The translations under genes were made by a program, and so were the position numbers. From Oceanobacillus indicireducens (lineage in GTDB: Bacteria; Bacillota; Bacilli; Bacillales; Amphibacillaceae), in contig NZ_BMOS01000014.1 of the NCBI RefSeq assembly GCF_014647195.1, positions 18,750 to 73,524 on the forward strand: a stretch of 54,775 bases of DNA. The letters run 5' to 3'. Positions 24,972 through 32,762 of the stretch are shown here, one piece after another (the first letter of the stretch is position 1; each line of letters opens with the position of its first letter). The notes beneath the pieces were generated by a model. It was given only the letters and a program-made list of their open reading frames with translations. It was not told the DNA's origin and ran no database searches.

Positions 24972-26214
24972 AGGGTGTTTCCTCTTCAGTTTTTTCTGTA
25001 AAGTCAATTACAATAACTGATTTTTCGTCTAGAATACGAACATCTTGACGTACTGCTACCATTAAAGCTTCACCGAAATGCATATAGTTAGTCCAAGATG
25101 CTTGATACTGGGAGCGATCGAACAGTACAATACCATCTTTTAAGTTTCCGATGATAATTGTATTTTCGCTGTTTTTTCCGATCATTTCATCCGGGAGAAC
25201 TTCTACGCGTGCGCCAAGCAGGCGTTTTGCCGTTGGTTCTTTTACATCCGGCTGTAACAAGTAATTTCCTTGTTTGTCCTTCAGTTTATCGAGTGTAGCA
25301 AATGCTGTTTGGGAAACAATAGCAATGTTGTGATCGTAGTTAGGTTTAAGATTTAAATTAATAGCATCTTTAATGCCATCAATCCCTACAGCTTCCTTTT
25401 GTACGAACTTAAGAGTAGATGGTTCTCCGTTAATCTTTCCAGGTGTACCATTTTTGATAGCGTTAATAATCGCTTTATTTCGTGTAGATGCGATAGTACG
25501 AGCCATCCATGTCATTAATTCGGATAAAACATTGACTGCTGCATCTTCAATTGCTTCACGAGAAACAAGGAAGTAGCCACGATATGTTTTAATCTCATAC
25601 CCTAATTGGTAGAATGGTTTAACAGCAAGTGCAGGGTTTTCTTCCAATTCTGCTACTTCAGGGAGTGCCGCAACTTCTGATTCACGGACAACAGGGAATT
25701 TCCCGCTACCGTTTGCAACTGATTTTACAGTCACATATTGATCTAAGTTAAATTCCTTTTCCTTCAACTTCATAATATCTGTAACAACTTGTTCAGGGAT
25801 AACTACGAAACCTGAGTCTGTTTTTAACTTATCCCCATCAATTTCACGTGTTTCGAGATAATTTTCGAATGCCTGGCGCTGTTCTTCATTAGGTTCAATT
25901 CTTGTTCCATCATCAACTTGACGATACCGAGACATATCAACATCGCGCTCTTCCGGTTCTCCCCCCTCCCGTCCATCAGCCGGTTTCGTACCATCCATCG
26001 CACGCTGGCGGGCTTCGATTTCTTCTTTTTCTTCATTCAATTCACGGACTTCCTTTTCTAAATCGGTGAATTTCGTGTCACCACGTTTTTCGTCATCTTC
26101 CAGCATCCCGCGTATTTCTGCCAAGCGATCAGTAATTTCTTTTAACCGTTTGCCGTCTTTGTCACCATTGAAAAACTGTAATTTCATTTCTAATTTTTTC
26201 TTTTTAATCGTCAT
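24970..26214 (-). CDS. Major capsid protein, HK97 fold
   Basis: 414 residues. The first ~100 are a charged coiled coil (KRLKEITDRLAEIRGMLED) that acts as an internal scaffold and should be removed by the prohead protease. The rest is the HK97 coat domain, with PVVRESEVAALPEVAELEEN, YRGYFLVSREAIEDAAVNVL and LFDRSQYQASWTNY. ATG 26214 overlaps the protease stop (TAATG) with AGGAGG upstream. The gene ends in a CCC TAA +1 shift site. Confidence 0.95.
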   Translation of the reverse strand: MTIKKKKLEMKLQFFNGDKDGKRLKEITDRLAEIRGMLEDDEKRGDTKFTDLEKEVRELNEEKEEIEARQRAMDGTKPADGREGGEPEERDVDMSRYRQVDDGTRIEPNEEQRQAFENYLETREIDGDKLKTDSGFVVIPEQVVTDIMKLKEKEFNLDQYVTVKSVANGSGKFPVVRESEVAALPEVAELEENPALAVKPFYQLGYEIKTYRGYFLVSREAIEDAAVNVLSELMTWMARTIASTRNKAIINAIKNGTPGKINGEPSTLKFVQKEAVGIDGIKDAINLNLKPNYDHNIAIVSQTAFATLDKLKDKQGNYLLQPDVKEPTAKRLLGARVEVLPDEMIGKNSENTIIIGNLKDGIVLFDRSQYQASWTNYMHFGEALMVAVRQDVRILDEKSVIVIDFTEKTEEETP

Positions 26215-26816
26215 TATTTCATTCCTCCTAGGTTAATTAAAGTTTTTATTTTTGCCGCTTGTTCCTCGCGATATTCTTTTAATTCATCATCGTATTGTTT
26301 CATAGGATCAAAACCTCTTGCGCTAACTTCCGAATCTGGGTAGGCGGGAAAAGCAACCGCTGAAATTTCCGTTAGTTTAGCCTTTTTAATAGTACGTAAA
26401 GGTAAGTCGTCTTCCGGCTCGTATATATCATCGTCCGCATCCCTAAATGCAAAACTGACGCCATCCACGTCACCACGTTTAATAGACTCATAGGTGTCAT
26501 TTCCAAGGCTTGTGCTAGGTAAATCCAACTCAAAACGCAAACCTATATCATCTTCTTTTAAACGTAATGTATTGTTTTTAACGCGGCCCAACACTTTTGA
26601 TTTATCATGTGACCATAAAAAACGTTGGTCATCGTCATTTAGTGATTCTAAGAAGGCGCCTTTCTTGAATTGCTCTCTAAATTTATAATATAAACCCAAA
26701 ACATGAGATCTCTTTTCCCATTTAACTGCATAACCACTTAAAGTCCGGTTACCGTCATCATCTTCACGGATACTAATATCATTCGTTAGCATTTCCCGAG
26801 TTTCCGTTTTGTCCAT
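26214..26816 (-). CDS. Prohead maturation protease (HK97/S78 type)
   Basis: 200 residues from ATG 26816 (MDKTETREMLTNDIS). It has the family signature with catalytic His in RFLWSHDKSKVLGRV and catalytic Ser in DGVSFAFRDADDDIY, and LTEISAVAFPAYPDSEVSAR near the end. It cleaves the capsid scaffold domain during maturation. It overlaps the portal gene by 38 bases; the longer frame only adds portal-coding sequence. Confidence 0.92.
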   Translation of the reverse strand: MDKTETREMLTNDISIREDDDGNRTLSGYAVKWEKRSHVLGLYYKFREQFKKGAFLESLNDDDQRFLWSHDKSKVLGRVKNNTLRLKEDDIGLRFELDLPSTSLGNDTYESIKRGDVDGVSFAFRDADDDIYEPEDDLPLRTIKKAKLTEISAVAFPAYPDSEVSARGFDPMKQYDDELKEYREEQAAKIKTLINLGGMK

Positions 26817-28026
26817 CAGCCTCACCGCCTTTCGAATATTGTTGTCCAGCCATAGTGACTGGAAGCATGTTGCCATTGAAATACAATTGATCGCCACCCG
26901 GTTCTGGTGGCAGGTTTTCTCTCGCCCTAGCTTCATCAGGCTTCAAAAATCCGTTTTGAATCCCTTCACTATACGCTTCATACCTTGTTTTCAAATCAGA
27001 ACGCAACATGGCATCAACGTTAAACCGAATAAAAAAGCCCTCACTGATTTCTTGTTCAGTAAGAAGCTTATAGGTCATCTCTTCTTCATATCCTGTTAAC
27101 TTAGGTTGTAATGTATCTTCATAGAACTCTTTATTTTGTTGCTCTTGGTTATGGTGGGTAGCACGTTCTAAGCTATTCAACTGATGCATTTTAACACCGA
27201 AAGCACTAGCAATCTGTCTTTCACTCAATGCCTGCAATTCCACAAACTGCGAATCAGCTAAAGATGTACTGATAGATTGATAATCAAATCCAATCGGTAA
27301 CGGCAACAATTGACCCGCTTTTTCAATACCTCCAGAGACACGGTTCATTCTTGCCTGTAATTCTGTTTGGCTCTTTTCGTCCAAATCACCAATGTATTTC
27401 ACAACTCCGCGAGCATGGAGACCATTCTTTAAATAGTTGTTGGTAAAACGTTGGGCTTCACCAGCATTATCAATAACGGTTTGTAGTTGTTCACGTATTG
27501 GCATGGGTTGAATCCCGTCTTTCGTCATTCCCAAGAAATATAAAACATCTTGATAAGAAAGCTTATATTCAATGCCACCTTGACGGTAAAGGAAAAACAT
27601 AGGATTATCCCCGGTTTTAAATAAATCCACATCATCAATATAAGTTTCTACATGGTCCATATTTAACGGGATTAAAGAAACTGGGTTACCGTTTTTGTTT
27701 CTTCCAATCGCCACAACAGAATACCCATACCAATTCACCTGGTATTCAATTGTCTTCCATAACGTAGAAGCAGACATTAACTTGTTTGGTCTAAGTTTCA
27801 ATATTTTAGATACTGAATGGTCATCTGCACTATCATTTCCTTTATGGACCTTGACAGGTAACTTACTCACATTGTCCGATAAAATTCTTAGGCAAGTGAT
27901 TAAGGTTGTTTCCTTCATGCCTTTTTTGTCCATATTCACACCAAACATGGACCTGAAAACCGGTGACTCTAGAAGCTTATCTACATCAATATCTTCTTTC
28001 TTGATTTCTCTACCAAATAATTTCAC
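26779..28026 (-). CDS. Portal protein (HK97 family)
   Basis: 415 residues. Motifs: TTLITCLRILSDNVSKLPVK near residue 40, WYGYSVVAIGRNKNGNPVSL, YQDVLYFLGMTKDGI and SERQIASAFGVKMHQLN. It forms the dodecameric vertex ring through which DNA enters. It is followed by the protease and preceded by a small DUF1056-like membrane protein, the usual order. Confidence 0.95.
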   Translation of the reverse strand: MKLFGREIKKEDIDVDKLLESPVFRSMFGVNMDKKGMKETTLITCLRILSDNVSKLPVKVHKGNDSADDHSVSKILKLRPNKLMSASTLWKTIEYQVNWYGYSVVAIGRNKNGNPVSLIPLNMDHVETYIDDVDLFKTGDNPMFFLYRQGGIEYKLSYQDVLYFLGMTKDGIQPMPIREQLQTVIDNAGEAQRFTNNYLKNGLHARGVVKYIGDLDEKSQTELQARMNRVSGGIEKAGQLLPLPIGFDYQSISTSLADSQFVELQALSERQIASAFGVKMHQLNSLERATHHNQEQQNKEFYEDTLQPKLTGYEEEMTYKLLTEQEISEGFFIRFNVDAMLRSDLKTRYEAYSEGIQNGFLKPDEARARENLPPEPGGDQLYFNGNMLPVTMAGQQYSKGGEADGQNGNSGNANE

Positions 28027-28033
28027 AAATTAA

Positions 28034-28228
28034 TCACTCCCTTCTGGTAAATGCCAGGAATAAACCAAATGAAATAAGGACTGCTCCTAACAAATACATA
28101 GCTGCTACTACGTTAATTTCGTATGTAGCAATTAGAATGAAAGATAGTCCAGACAAAATAAAAAGCTCATTAATTATACTTTTAATGAACTTGATTGGTT
28201 TGGATATTAAGTTTTTGATTTTTTTCAT
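28034..28228 (-). CDS. Small membrane protein, DUF1056-like
   Basis: 64 residues with a basic amphipathic N-terminus and two membrane segments (LFILSGLSFILIATYEINVV and MYLLGAVLISFGLFLAF). DUF1056 proteins of this size sit between terminase and portal in many Gram-positive siphophages; their function is unknown. Its ATG overlaps the stop of the previous gene. Confidence 0.7.
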   Translation of the reverse strand: MKKIKNLISKPIKFIKSIINELFILSGLSFILIATYEINVVAAMYLLGAVLISFGLFLAFTRRE

Positions 28229-28380
28229 TCACCCCACCCTTTAAATCGGACGGTACTTTTTTGAGCATTTTCTAATAGCATTCTCAATAACCATTCCTCA
28301 GGAATATTGTTATCTCCTTGAAATTTTAACAGAAGGCCTGCCAATTCATTTTCAAGTTTCTTATACTCTATTGGTTTCAT
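28225..28380 (-). CDS. Small hypothetical protein after the large terminase
   Basis: 51 residues (MKPIEYKKLENELAGLLLKF...), helical. The start at ATG 28380 follows GGGGTGATG; a longer frame reaching into the terminase gene lacks support. Function unknown. Confidence 0.65.
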   Translation of the reverse strand: MKPIEYKKLENELAGLLLKFQGDNNIPEEWLLRMLLENAQKSTVRFKGWGE

Positions 28381-28384
28381 TTCA

Positions 28385-29968
28385 TCACCCCATATTATTC
28401 GCCCAATCTTCAATAGCTTTATTCGGATCGTATTCTTGCTTTTTGTTATTCGCAATCGCCCTGGTCAATCCCATAAGCATTGCGATAATACCGTCAATTT
28501 TACCTTGCGTTTTATCGAATTTAATTCTTCCTTGACTGTTTTCTATGGCAACCGTACTTTCGGCCATCCAATTAAACACCGGATTATTAGGGTGCTTCAA
28601 TTTGTTTTCGTATAATAAATCGTAGAAATCTGCAATGGTAGGACTAAAACCGAACCCTTGAACATGGTCCACCATAATAAAACCGTCATTTTGTAAATCG
28701 GAAGCTATACCACTGGAAGCAAATTTATCAAATACAATTTCTTTTATATCGTATTCTCTAGATAGCTCTTCTATAATTTGGCGAACATATCTAAAGTTAA
28801 CAAAGTCGCCTTTTGTAGCTATCATATAACCCTGTTTTGCATATGCTTCATAAGGGAATTTATCTACCTTACCATCGCTGATTAGGGTTTCTGCCGGCTT
28901 AAATAGATAAGGTAACACATGATATTCATCATCTATCGGAAACACCAAGACAAGCGCTGTAAAGTCTTTATCAACAGATAAGTCCAGCCCCGCATAGCAT
29001 GCTTTACCTTTTAAAAACGATAAATCACTGATTGTATTGTCCTTATTATTCCAGTACTTCATGTTAATAGCTCTCTCGGCTTCTAAAACCACATGTTGAT
29101 TCAAGTAATATCTTCTGAATCCAGGTATCAAAGCAGGCATTACTTTTGCCTGTTTGGATAACCTTCTTAATTCGTCAGACTTTCTGAAGCCACCAGGTAA
29201 CAAGTCAATCCCGGGATTAGCTTTTGTCCATTGTTCTTCATCTTCTATATCGCAATCATCATCTGCACGGTAAATGGCAGCATAAAAAGAGTCATCCTCA
29301 ACTTCACCCGACTGTACTTTTAAAGCGTATTGGTATTTTTGATATTCGAGATTATGCTCATCCATTCCATTTGAAGCTGTGGTGATTGACATGATTATCG
29401 GCTCATCACGAGCACCTTGACCAGTTTGTAATTTTGTATAGTTTTCCCCGCCCGTTTTGTCCTCATGCGTTTCATCCACTGCCGCAATGTATGGGTTAAA
29501 TCCATCCAATTTAGAAGTATCAGAAGAAACAATTTGAATAAATGAATCTGTAACTTTCCTTAAAATTCTTCTTCTGCTGTTTACAATCACGCAATGTTTC
29601 ATAAGTGTTTTATTCGTGCGGATCATGTATTCAATCATATTATAAATATTGTCCGCCTGTTCTCGTGAGTTGGCAGCAACAATATTTTCTTGCCCCATTT
29701 CATCATCTGTGAAAAATAAATACAGTATGATAATTGCAGCAATAAAGGACTTTGAGTTTTTACGAGCCATTGTAATGAAGATTTCTCTATATCTTCTTAA
29801 GCCGTCAGATTTTCGTTTTGTCGCAATAATGTCAGTAGCTATTTTAAGTTGATAATCCAACAGTTTTATCTTTTGTCCTTTTTTACCCTTTGGAAGATTA
29901 AGCTTTTCAATAAACGTCTTGAACTTTGCCGCTTCTTTTTCATCAAAATAATATTTTTCCTTTGCCAT
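28385..29968 (-). CDS. Terminase large subunit
   Basis: 527 residues of the Terminase_1 (HK97-like) family. ATPase part: Walker A-like TMARKNSKSFIAAI near residue 68 and Walker B AAVDETHED near residue 166. The C-terminal nuclease part has CYAGLDLSVDKDFTALVLVF (metal Asp), EIVFDKFASSG and DGIIAMLMGLTRAI (Asp). It pumps and cuts phage DNA together with the small subunit encoded 13 bases upstream. Confidence 0.95.
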   Translation of the reverse strand: MAKEKYYFDEKEAAKFKTFIEKLNLPKGKKGQKIKLLDYQLKIATDIIATKRKSDGLRRYREIFITMARKNSKSFIAAIIILYLFFTDDEMGQENIVAANSREQADNIYNMIEYMIRTNKTLMKHCVIVNSRRRILRKVTDSFIQIVSSDTSKLDGFNPYIAAVDETHEDKTGGENYTKLQTGQGARDEPIIMSITTASNGMDEHNLEYQKYQYALKVQSGEVEDDSFYAAIYRADDDCDIEDEEQWTKANPGIDLLPGGFRKSDELRRLSKQAKVMPALIPGFRRYYLNQHVVLEAERAINMKYWNNKDNTISDLSFLKGKACYAGLDLSVDKDFTALVLVFPIDDEYHVLPYLFKPAETLISDGKVDKFPYEAYAKQGYMIATKGDFVNFRYVRQIIEELSREYDIKEIVFDKFASSGIASDLQNDGFIMVDHVQGFGFSPTIADFYDLLYENKLKHPNNPVFNWMAESTVAIENSQGRIKFDKTQGKIDGIIAMLMGLTRAIANNKKQEYDPNKAIEDWANNMG

Positions 29969-29981
29969 ATCCCTCGTTCCC

Positions 29982-30377
29982 CTACTTAACTATCATGTCT
30001 TCCATTTCCGGGTCAGTTTCATCCCCCCTTCCATTTCCTTCACCTCTGTTTTTATCCATACGGATCCGTGAAGCTGGAGTAAATCCTAACTCCTTGGCGA
30101 TGGTCTGCATGCTTGCAAAGGCATCCTTAGCTATGCTGACTTCCGGGCGCTGTTGCACGTAGCCATTAGGCGTTTCGAATGTGTAGCCTTTTTTCATAAG
30201 AATCGTTTCGCTTCGCTTCCACTTTGCATAGGCCTGACAATATGCTTCAAGTGCTTTTAAATCTACCTCTGAAAATGTGTCATGATCAATTAAAGGCAGC
30301 ACTCTTTTCCATTCCGTTTTCGCCATATTATCTAGCCAAGATGGGACTTTATATGTTACTTTACCGTTTTCTGACAA
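29982..30377 (-). CDS. Terminase small subunit (P27 family)
   Basis: 131 residues of the P27-type small terminase family: PSWLDNMAKTEWKRVLPLID, LKALEAYCQAYAKWKRSETI, YVQQRPEVSIAKDAFASMQT and LGFTPASRIRM. It recognises the packaging site and loads the large subunit. It lies directly between an HNH gene and the large subunit, the common cos-phage order. Confidence 0.93.
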   Translation of the reverse strand: MSENGKVTYKVPSWLDNMAKTEWKRVLPLIDHDTFSEVDLKALEAYCQAYAKWKRSETILMKKGYTFETPNGYVQQRPEVSIAKDAFASMQTIAKELGFTPASRIRMDKNRGEGNGRGDETDPEMEDMIVK

Positions 30378-30380
30378 TTA

Positions 30381-30854
30381 TCAACTCCCCCCTATCCTAA
30401 AATCATAGAAAGTTGCACGGTCGACTGGGGGTGGGTTCTCAGCGACTTGCTTTTGAAAATTTCTCACCTCCCCCCTCCCATACTTTTTCACATCTTCTGC
30501 TGTTTTCTTCCTGTGACAAGCATGACATAACGGCTGGCAATTGTTTATCGTGAGTCGCAATGACCAATCAACACGAATAGGTATGATATGGTCAACCTCT
30601 TCAGCTGGTGTCAAAAGACATTGAACACATAAGTAATTGTTAATCATCATCACGTAGTCACGTAACGCTCGCCATTCCTTAGAGTTATAGAACTTAACCA
30701 GGACTGGATCACGTTCTACATTGTAACGCTTGTATCGCTTGCGTTCCTTCTCTTGTTGAATGTGTTTATGTTCTTCACAATAAGAATCCTTTGTGAGATT
30801 GTTGCAGCCGAACTCATTGCAGATGCTGAATGGTTTGGTGCTAGTCGGTAGCAT
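30381..30854 (-). CDS. HNH endonuclease next to terminase
   Basis: 157 residues. An N-terminal zinc-knuckle-like segment (CNEFGCNNLTKDSYCEEH) is followed by the HNH fold: KEWRALRDYVMMINNYLCVQ, EEVDHIIPIRVDWSLRLTIN and NCQPLCHACHRKKTAED. HNH proteins beside P27 terminases take part in cos cleavage and packaging in HK97-type phages (established). It overlaps the previous gene by 14 bases. Confidence 0.92.
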   Translation of the reverse strand: MLPTSTKPFSICNEFGCNNLTKDSYCEEHKHIQQEKERKRYKRYNVERDPVLVKFYNSKEWRALRDYVMMINNYLCVQCLLTPAEEVDHIIPIRVDWSLRLTINNCQPLCHACHRKKTAEDVKKYGRGEVRNFQKQVAENPPPVDRATFYDFRIGGS

Positions 30855-31155
30855 GACCTTTAACCCTTCGCTCGATTTTATTTACAGTAGGATATTTATC
30901 ACCTAATTCTATATGCTCAATTGCGTAAGTTAATCCACCTGGAATAGAAGTGTCTGTATCCCAATCAAAGAATACATTTTTCTTATACTCAATCTCTTTT
31001 CCTTTATAAAATACTTTAGGTACAGATGTTTCATCCTGTAGTTCGATAACTAAAAGCTTTGGTGTAAATCCTCCAACAGCTAGACAGTCTGGGCAATATT
31101 CCGTCGTCGCTACGTTATTACAACCAACTGAAAAACATTTATTCATTTCCTTCAT
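30841..31155 (-). CDS. Hypothetical protein with N-terminal zinc knuckle
   Basis: 104 residues. The N-terminus (CFSVGCNNVATTEYCPDC) closely resembles the N-terminus of the adjacent HNH protein (CNEFGCNNLTKDSYCEEH). The rest is beta-rich (LLVIELQDETSVPKVFYKGK). Function unknown. It is separated from the gene before it by a terminator, so it may begin the late transcript. Confidence 0.75.
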   Translation of the reverse strand: MKEMNKCFSVGCNNVATTEYCPDCLAVGGFTPKLLVIELQDETSVPKVFYKGKEIEYKKNVFFDWDTDTSIPGGLTYAIEHIELGDKYPTVNKIERRVKGHATD

Positions 31156-31167
31156 CTCCTTTTATAA

Positions 31168-31202
31168 ATTAAAAAGACACCTACTAATTTAAGTAAGTGT
31201 CT
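31168..31202 (-). terminator. Terminator upstream of the packaging genes
   Basis: On the minus strand AGACACTTACT and AGTAGGTGTCT (31202-31175) pair with one wobble and run into TTTTTAATTT. The stop codon of the zinc-finger gene lies within the hairpin. It divides early/middle from late genes. Confidence 0.75.
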
Positions 31203-31497
31203 CTTCCTGCATCCTCTTCTTCAATGCATCCTTGTCTTTATTAAGAAGCTTGTCATTCATTTTAATTTCAGCAAGGAGTCTTCTGGATTCTTCAATCGTT
31301 TTTGCCTGGCCATGCTGTTTACGTTTCTTCATGTTACGTTTAATGTCACGTCGCATCTTCGCATCAGTGTAATAAGAAACATATTCATGCTGACAATCTG
31401 GACAAGTGAAATAATATTTATGAATTTGATTCTTTAATACTTTTTTCTTTAGTTCAGTTTCAAACTCACAGAAACAATCGTTACATGTTACTTGCAT
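31189..31497 (-). CDS. Phage zinc-finger protein, basic C-terminus
   Basis: 102 residues. Two knuckles (VTCNDCFCEF and FTCPDCQHEY) form a zinc ribbon in the first 40 residues, followed by a strongly basic helical part (MRRDIKRNMKKRKQHGQ). ATG 31497 follows AAGGGGAGTG. Likely nucleic-acid binding. Its role in the phage is unknown. Confidence 0.72.
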   Translation of the reverse strand: MQVTCNDCFCEFETELKKKVLKNQIHKYYFTCPDCQHEYVSYYTDAKMRRDIKRNMKKRKQHGQAKTIEESRRLLAEIKMNDKLLNKDKDALKKRMQEETLT

Positions 31498-31502
31498 GAA
31501 GG

Positions 31503-31883
31503 TCACTCCCCTTCTTCAATGTATCGCATCATGTATTCATAGTTTTCTTCTATAACAGCTTTGTCAGATTCCAGCGACGCGCCTTTAGCATATTTTATAA
31601 GTGAATCAGATGCCATTAAGCTGATGCTATAATCCACACCATCTAACTCTATTGGAATCGTATCTGTTTTATCAATATATTTATTAGTAAACCTTTCAAA
31701 TAACTTATGGTCATTTTCACTTACATCCTCAATCGCAATACCATTATCGATATTCTCAAAGATTCTATCCATAACCTGCATCGAATCTTTGGCAACCTCT
31801 TCATCTACATTCTCATGAATCTTAACTTCTCCACACGCAGCTAAAATTAAAATAGATAATAATATGAATAAATACTTTCTCAA
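31503..31883 (-). CDS. Prophage lipoprotein
   Basis: 126 residues from TTG 31883 (after GGGGTGAT). RKYLFILLSILILAACGEVK is a lipoprotein signal with lipobox LAAC, so the mature protein would be anchored to the outer face of the membrane. The mature part is acidic and helical (EEVAKDSMQVMDRIFENIDN). It lies between the late regulator and terminase. Surface lipoproteins of temperate phages often block superinfection, but that role is only inferred. Confidence 0.75.
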   Translation of the reverse strand: MRKYLFILLSILILAACGEVKIHENVDEEVAKDSMQVMDRIFENIDNGIAIEDVSENDHKLFERFTNKYIDKTDTIPIELDGVDYSISLMASDSLIKYAKGASLESDKAVIEENYEYMMRYIEEGE

Positions 31884-31998
31884 CTCAATCACCCCGTAAC
31901 TTTTTAACTTTATTATGATTGAGTTGGAAACTTTATGCAATTGTTTATGCTACAACTATAAAACAGATTTTCAATAGATTCTATACATTTTATACACC

Positions 31999-32394
31999 CT
32001 AAGAAAATGTTAAGTTATGGGCAAACTTAATTATTTTCATTATTTCAGCGTGTTTACTGTAAATATAATTCGGACTCAAATCTAATTCATCTGCAATATT
32101 AATTAGTTTTTTTCCTTCAACATACTTATGATAAAGTATTTTATTATCTAAACCGTCAAACATGCTAATTAACTTTTTAGCATTAAATAAATCATTCATC
32201 TTGTGGGCAAGTTCATATTCGAGTGCCGCGATCCTTTCCTCTAACCCTGAAGCAATGGAGTGCTCATTTAATTTGACCTTACTTAAATCACCACTTGTCC
32301 ACCTTTTCAATTCTCTTTTTTCTCTATCTAGCTGGTATTCAAGATAATCAATTTCATTCGTTAATTTTTGATAGTCAAGCAGCCATTCGTACAA
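31999..32394 (-). CDS. Late transcription regulator, DUF1492/ArpU-like
   Basis: 131 residues: an N-terminal coiled coil (KLTNEIDYLEYQLDREKREL) and a C-terminal helix-turn-helix related to sigma region 4 (LDNKILYHKYVEGKKLINIA, DELDLSPNYIYSKHAEIMK). Such proteins switch on the packaging and structural genes in Gram-positive phages. Position just before the late genes agrees. Confidence 0.8.
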   Translation of the reverse strand: MYEWLLDYQKLTNEIDYLEYQLDREKRELKRWTSGDLSKVKLNEHSIASGLEERIAALEYELAHKMNDLFNAKKLISMFDGLDNKILYHKYVEGKKLINIADELDLSPNYIYSKHAEIMKIIKFAHNLTFS

Positions 32395-32419
32395 ATTGCT
32401 TCACCTACCTTTTATGTTT

Positions 32420-32762
32420 GTTGTCAGAGATGAGTGTCAGAGATTAAAAACCTCAATAAGCTTTATTCTATCAACGTTTATACAACTGTCAGAGATACGG
32501 GAAAAAATTCTTTTATATTTTTATTATTGTTCTTTTTTTCTTATTTTTTATTTTTGTTTTATATATACTACTTTATCTATGACAGTAAGAATAAAATATA
32601 CTATAAAGCTATATATAATAAGGGTCTATGACTGTCAGAGATGTTTTTTTCATCTATGACACTTAAGTTCATTGAAAAACCTTGAAAGCCTTGATATACA
32701 TAAGTTAATGGGCTGTCATAGATGTTTATGCTATGTCTATGACTCTATCTATGACAGATTTA
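32420..32762. repeat. Iteron cluster in AT-rich noncoding DNA, probable phage replication origin
   Basis: About ten copies of an 11-12-bp motif CTGTCAKAGATG occur in both orientations. Direct copies start at 32422, 32435, 32486, 32632 and 32713; inverted ATCTATGACA-type copies lie at 32575, 32624, 32651, 32736 and 32747. Between them is a very AT-rich stretch (about 32500-32620). The region lies right after the primase-helicase gene. Iterons plus an AT-rich unwinding segment are the classic make-up of an origin. Binding sites for a regulator are the alternative. Confidence 0.7.

Noticed and set aside
32396-32659. Plus-strand frames over the iteron region
   Set aside because: Low-complexity Phe/Tyr/Leu products of AT-rich DNA; the region is better explained as noncoding repeats.
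32420-32762. CRISPR array
   Set aside because: The repeats are only 11-12 bp, in both orientations and irregularly spaced; no cas genes are present.
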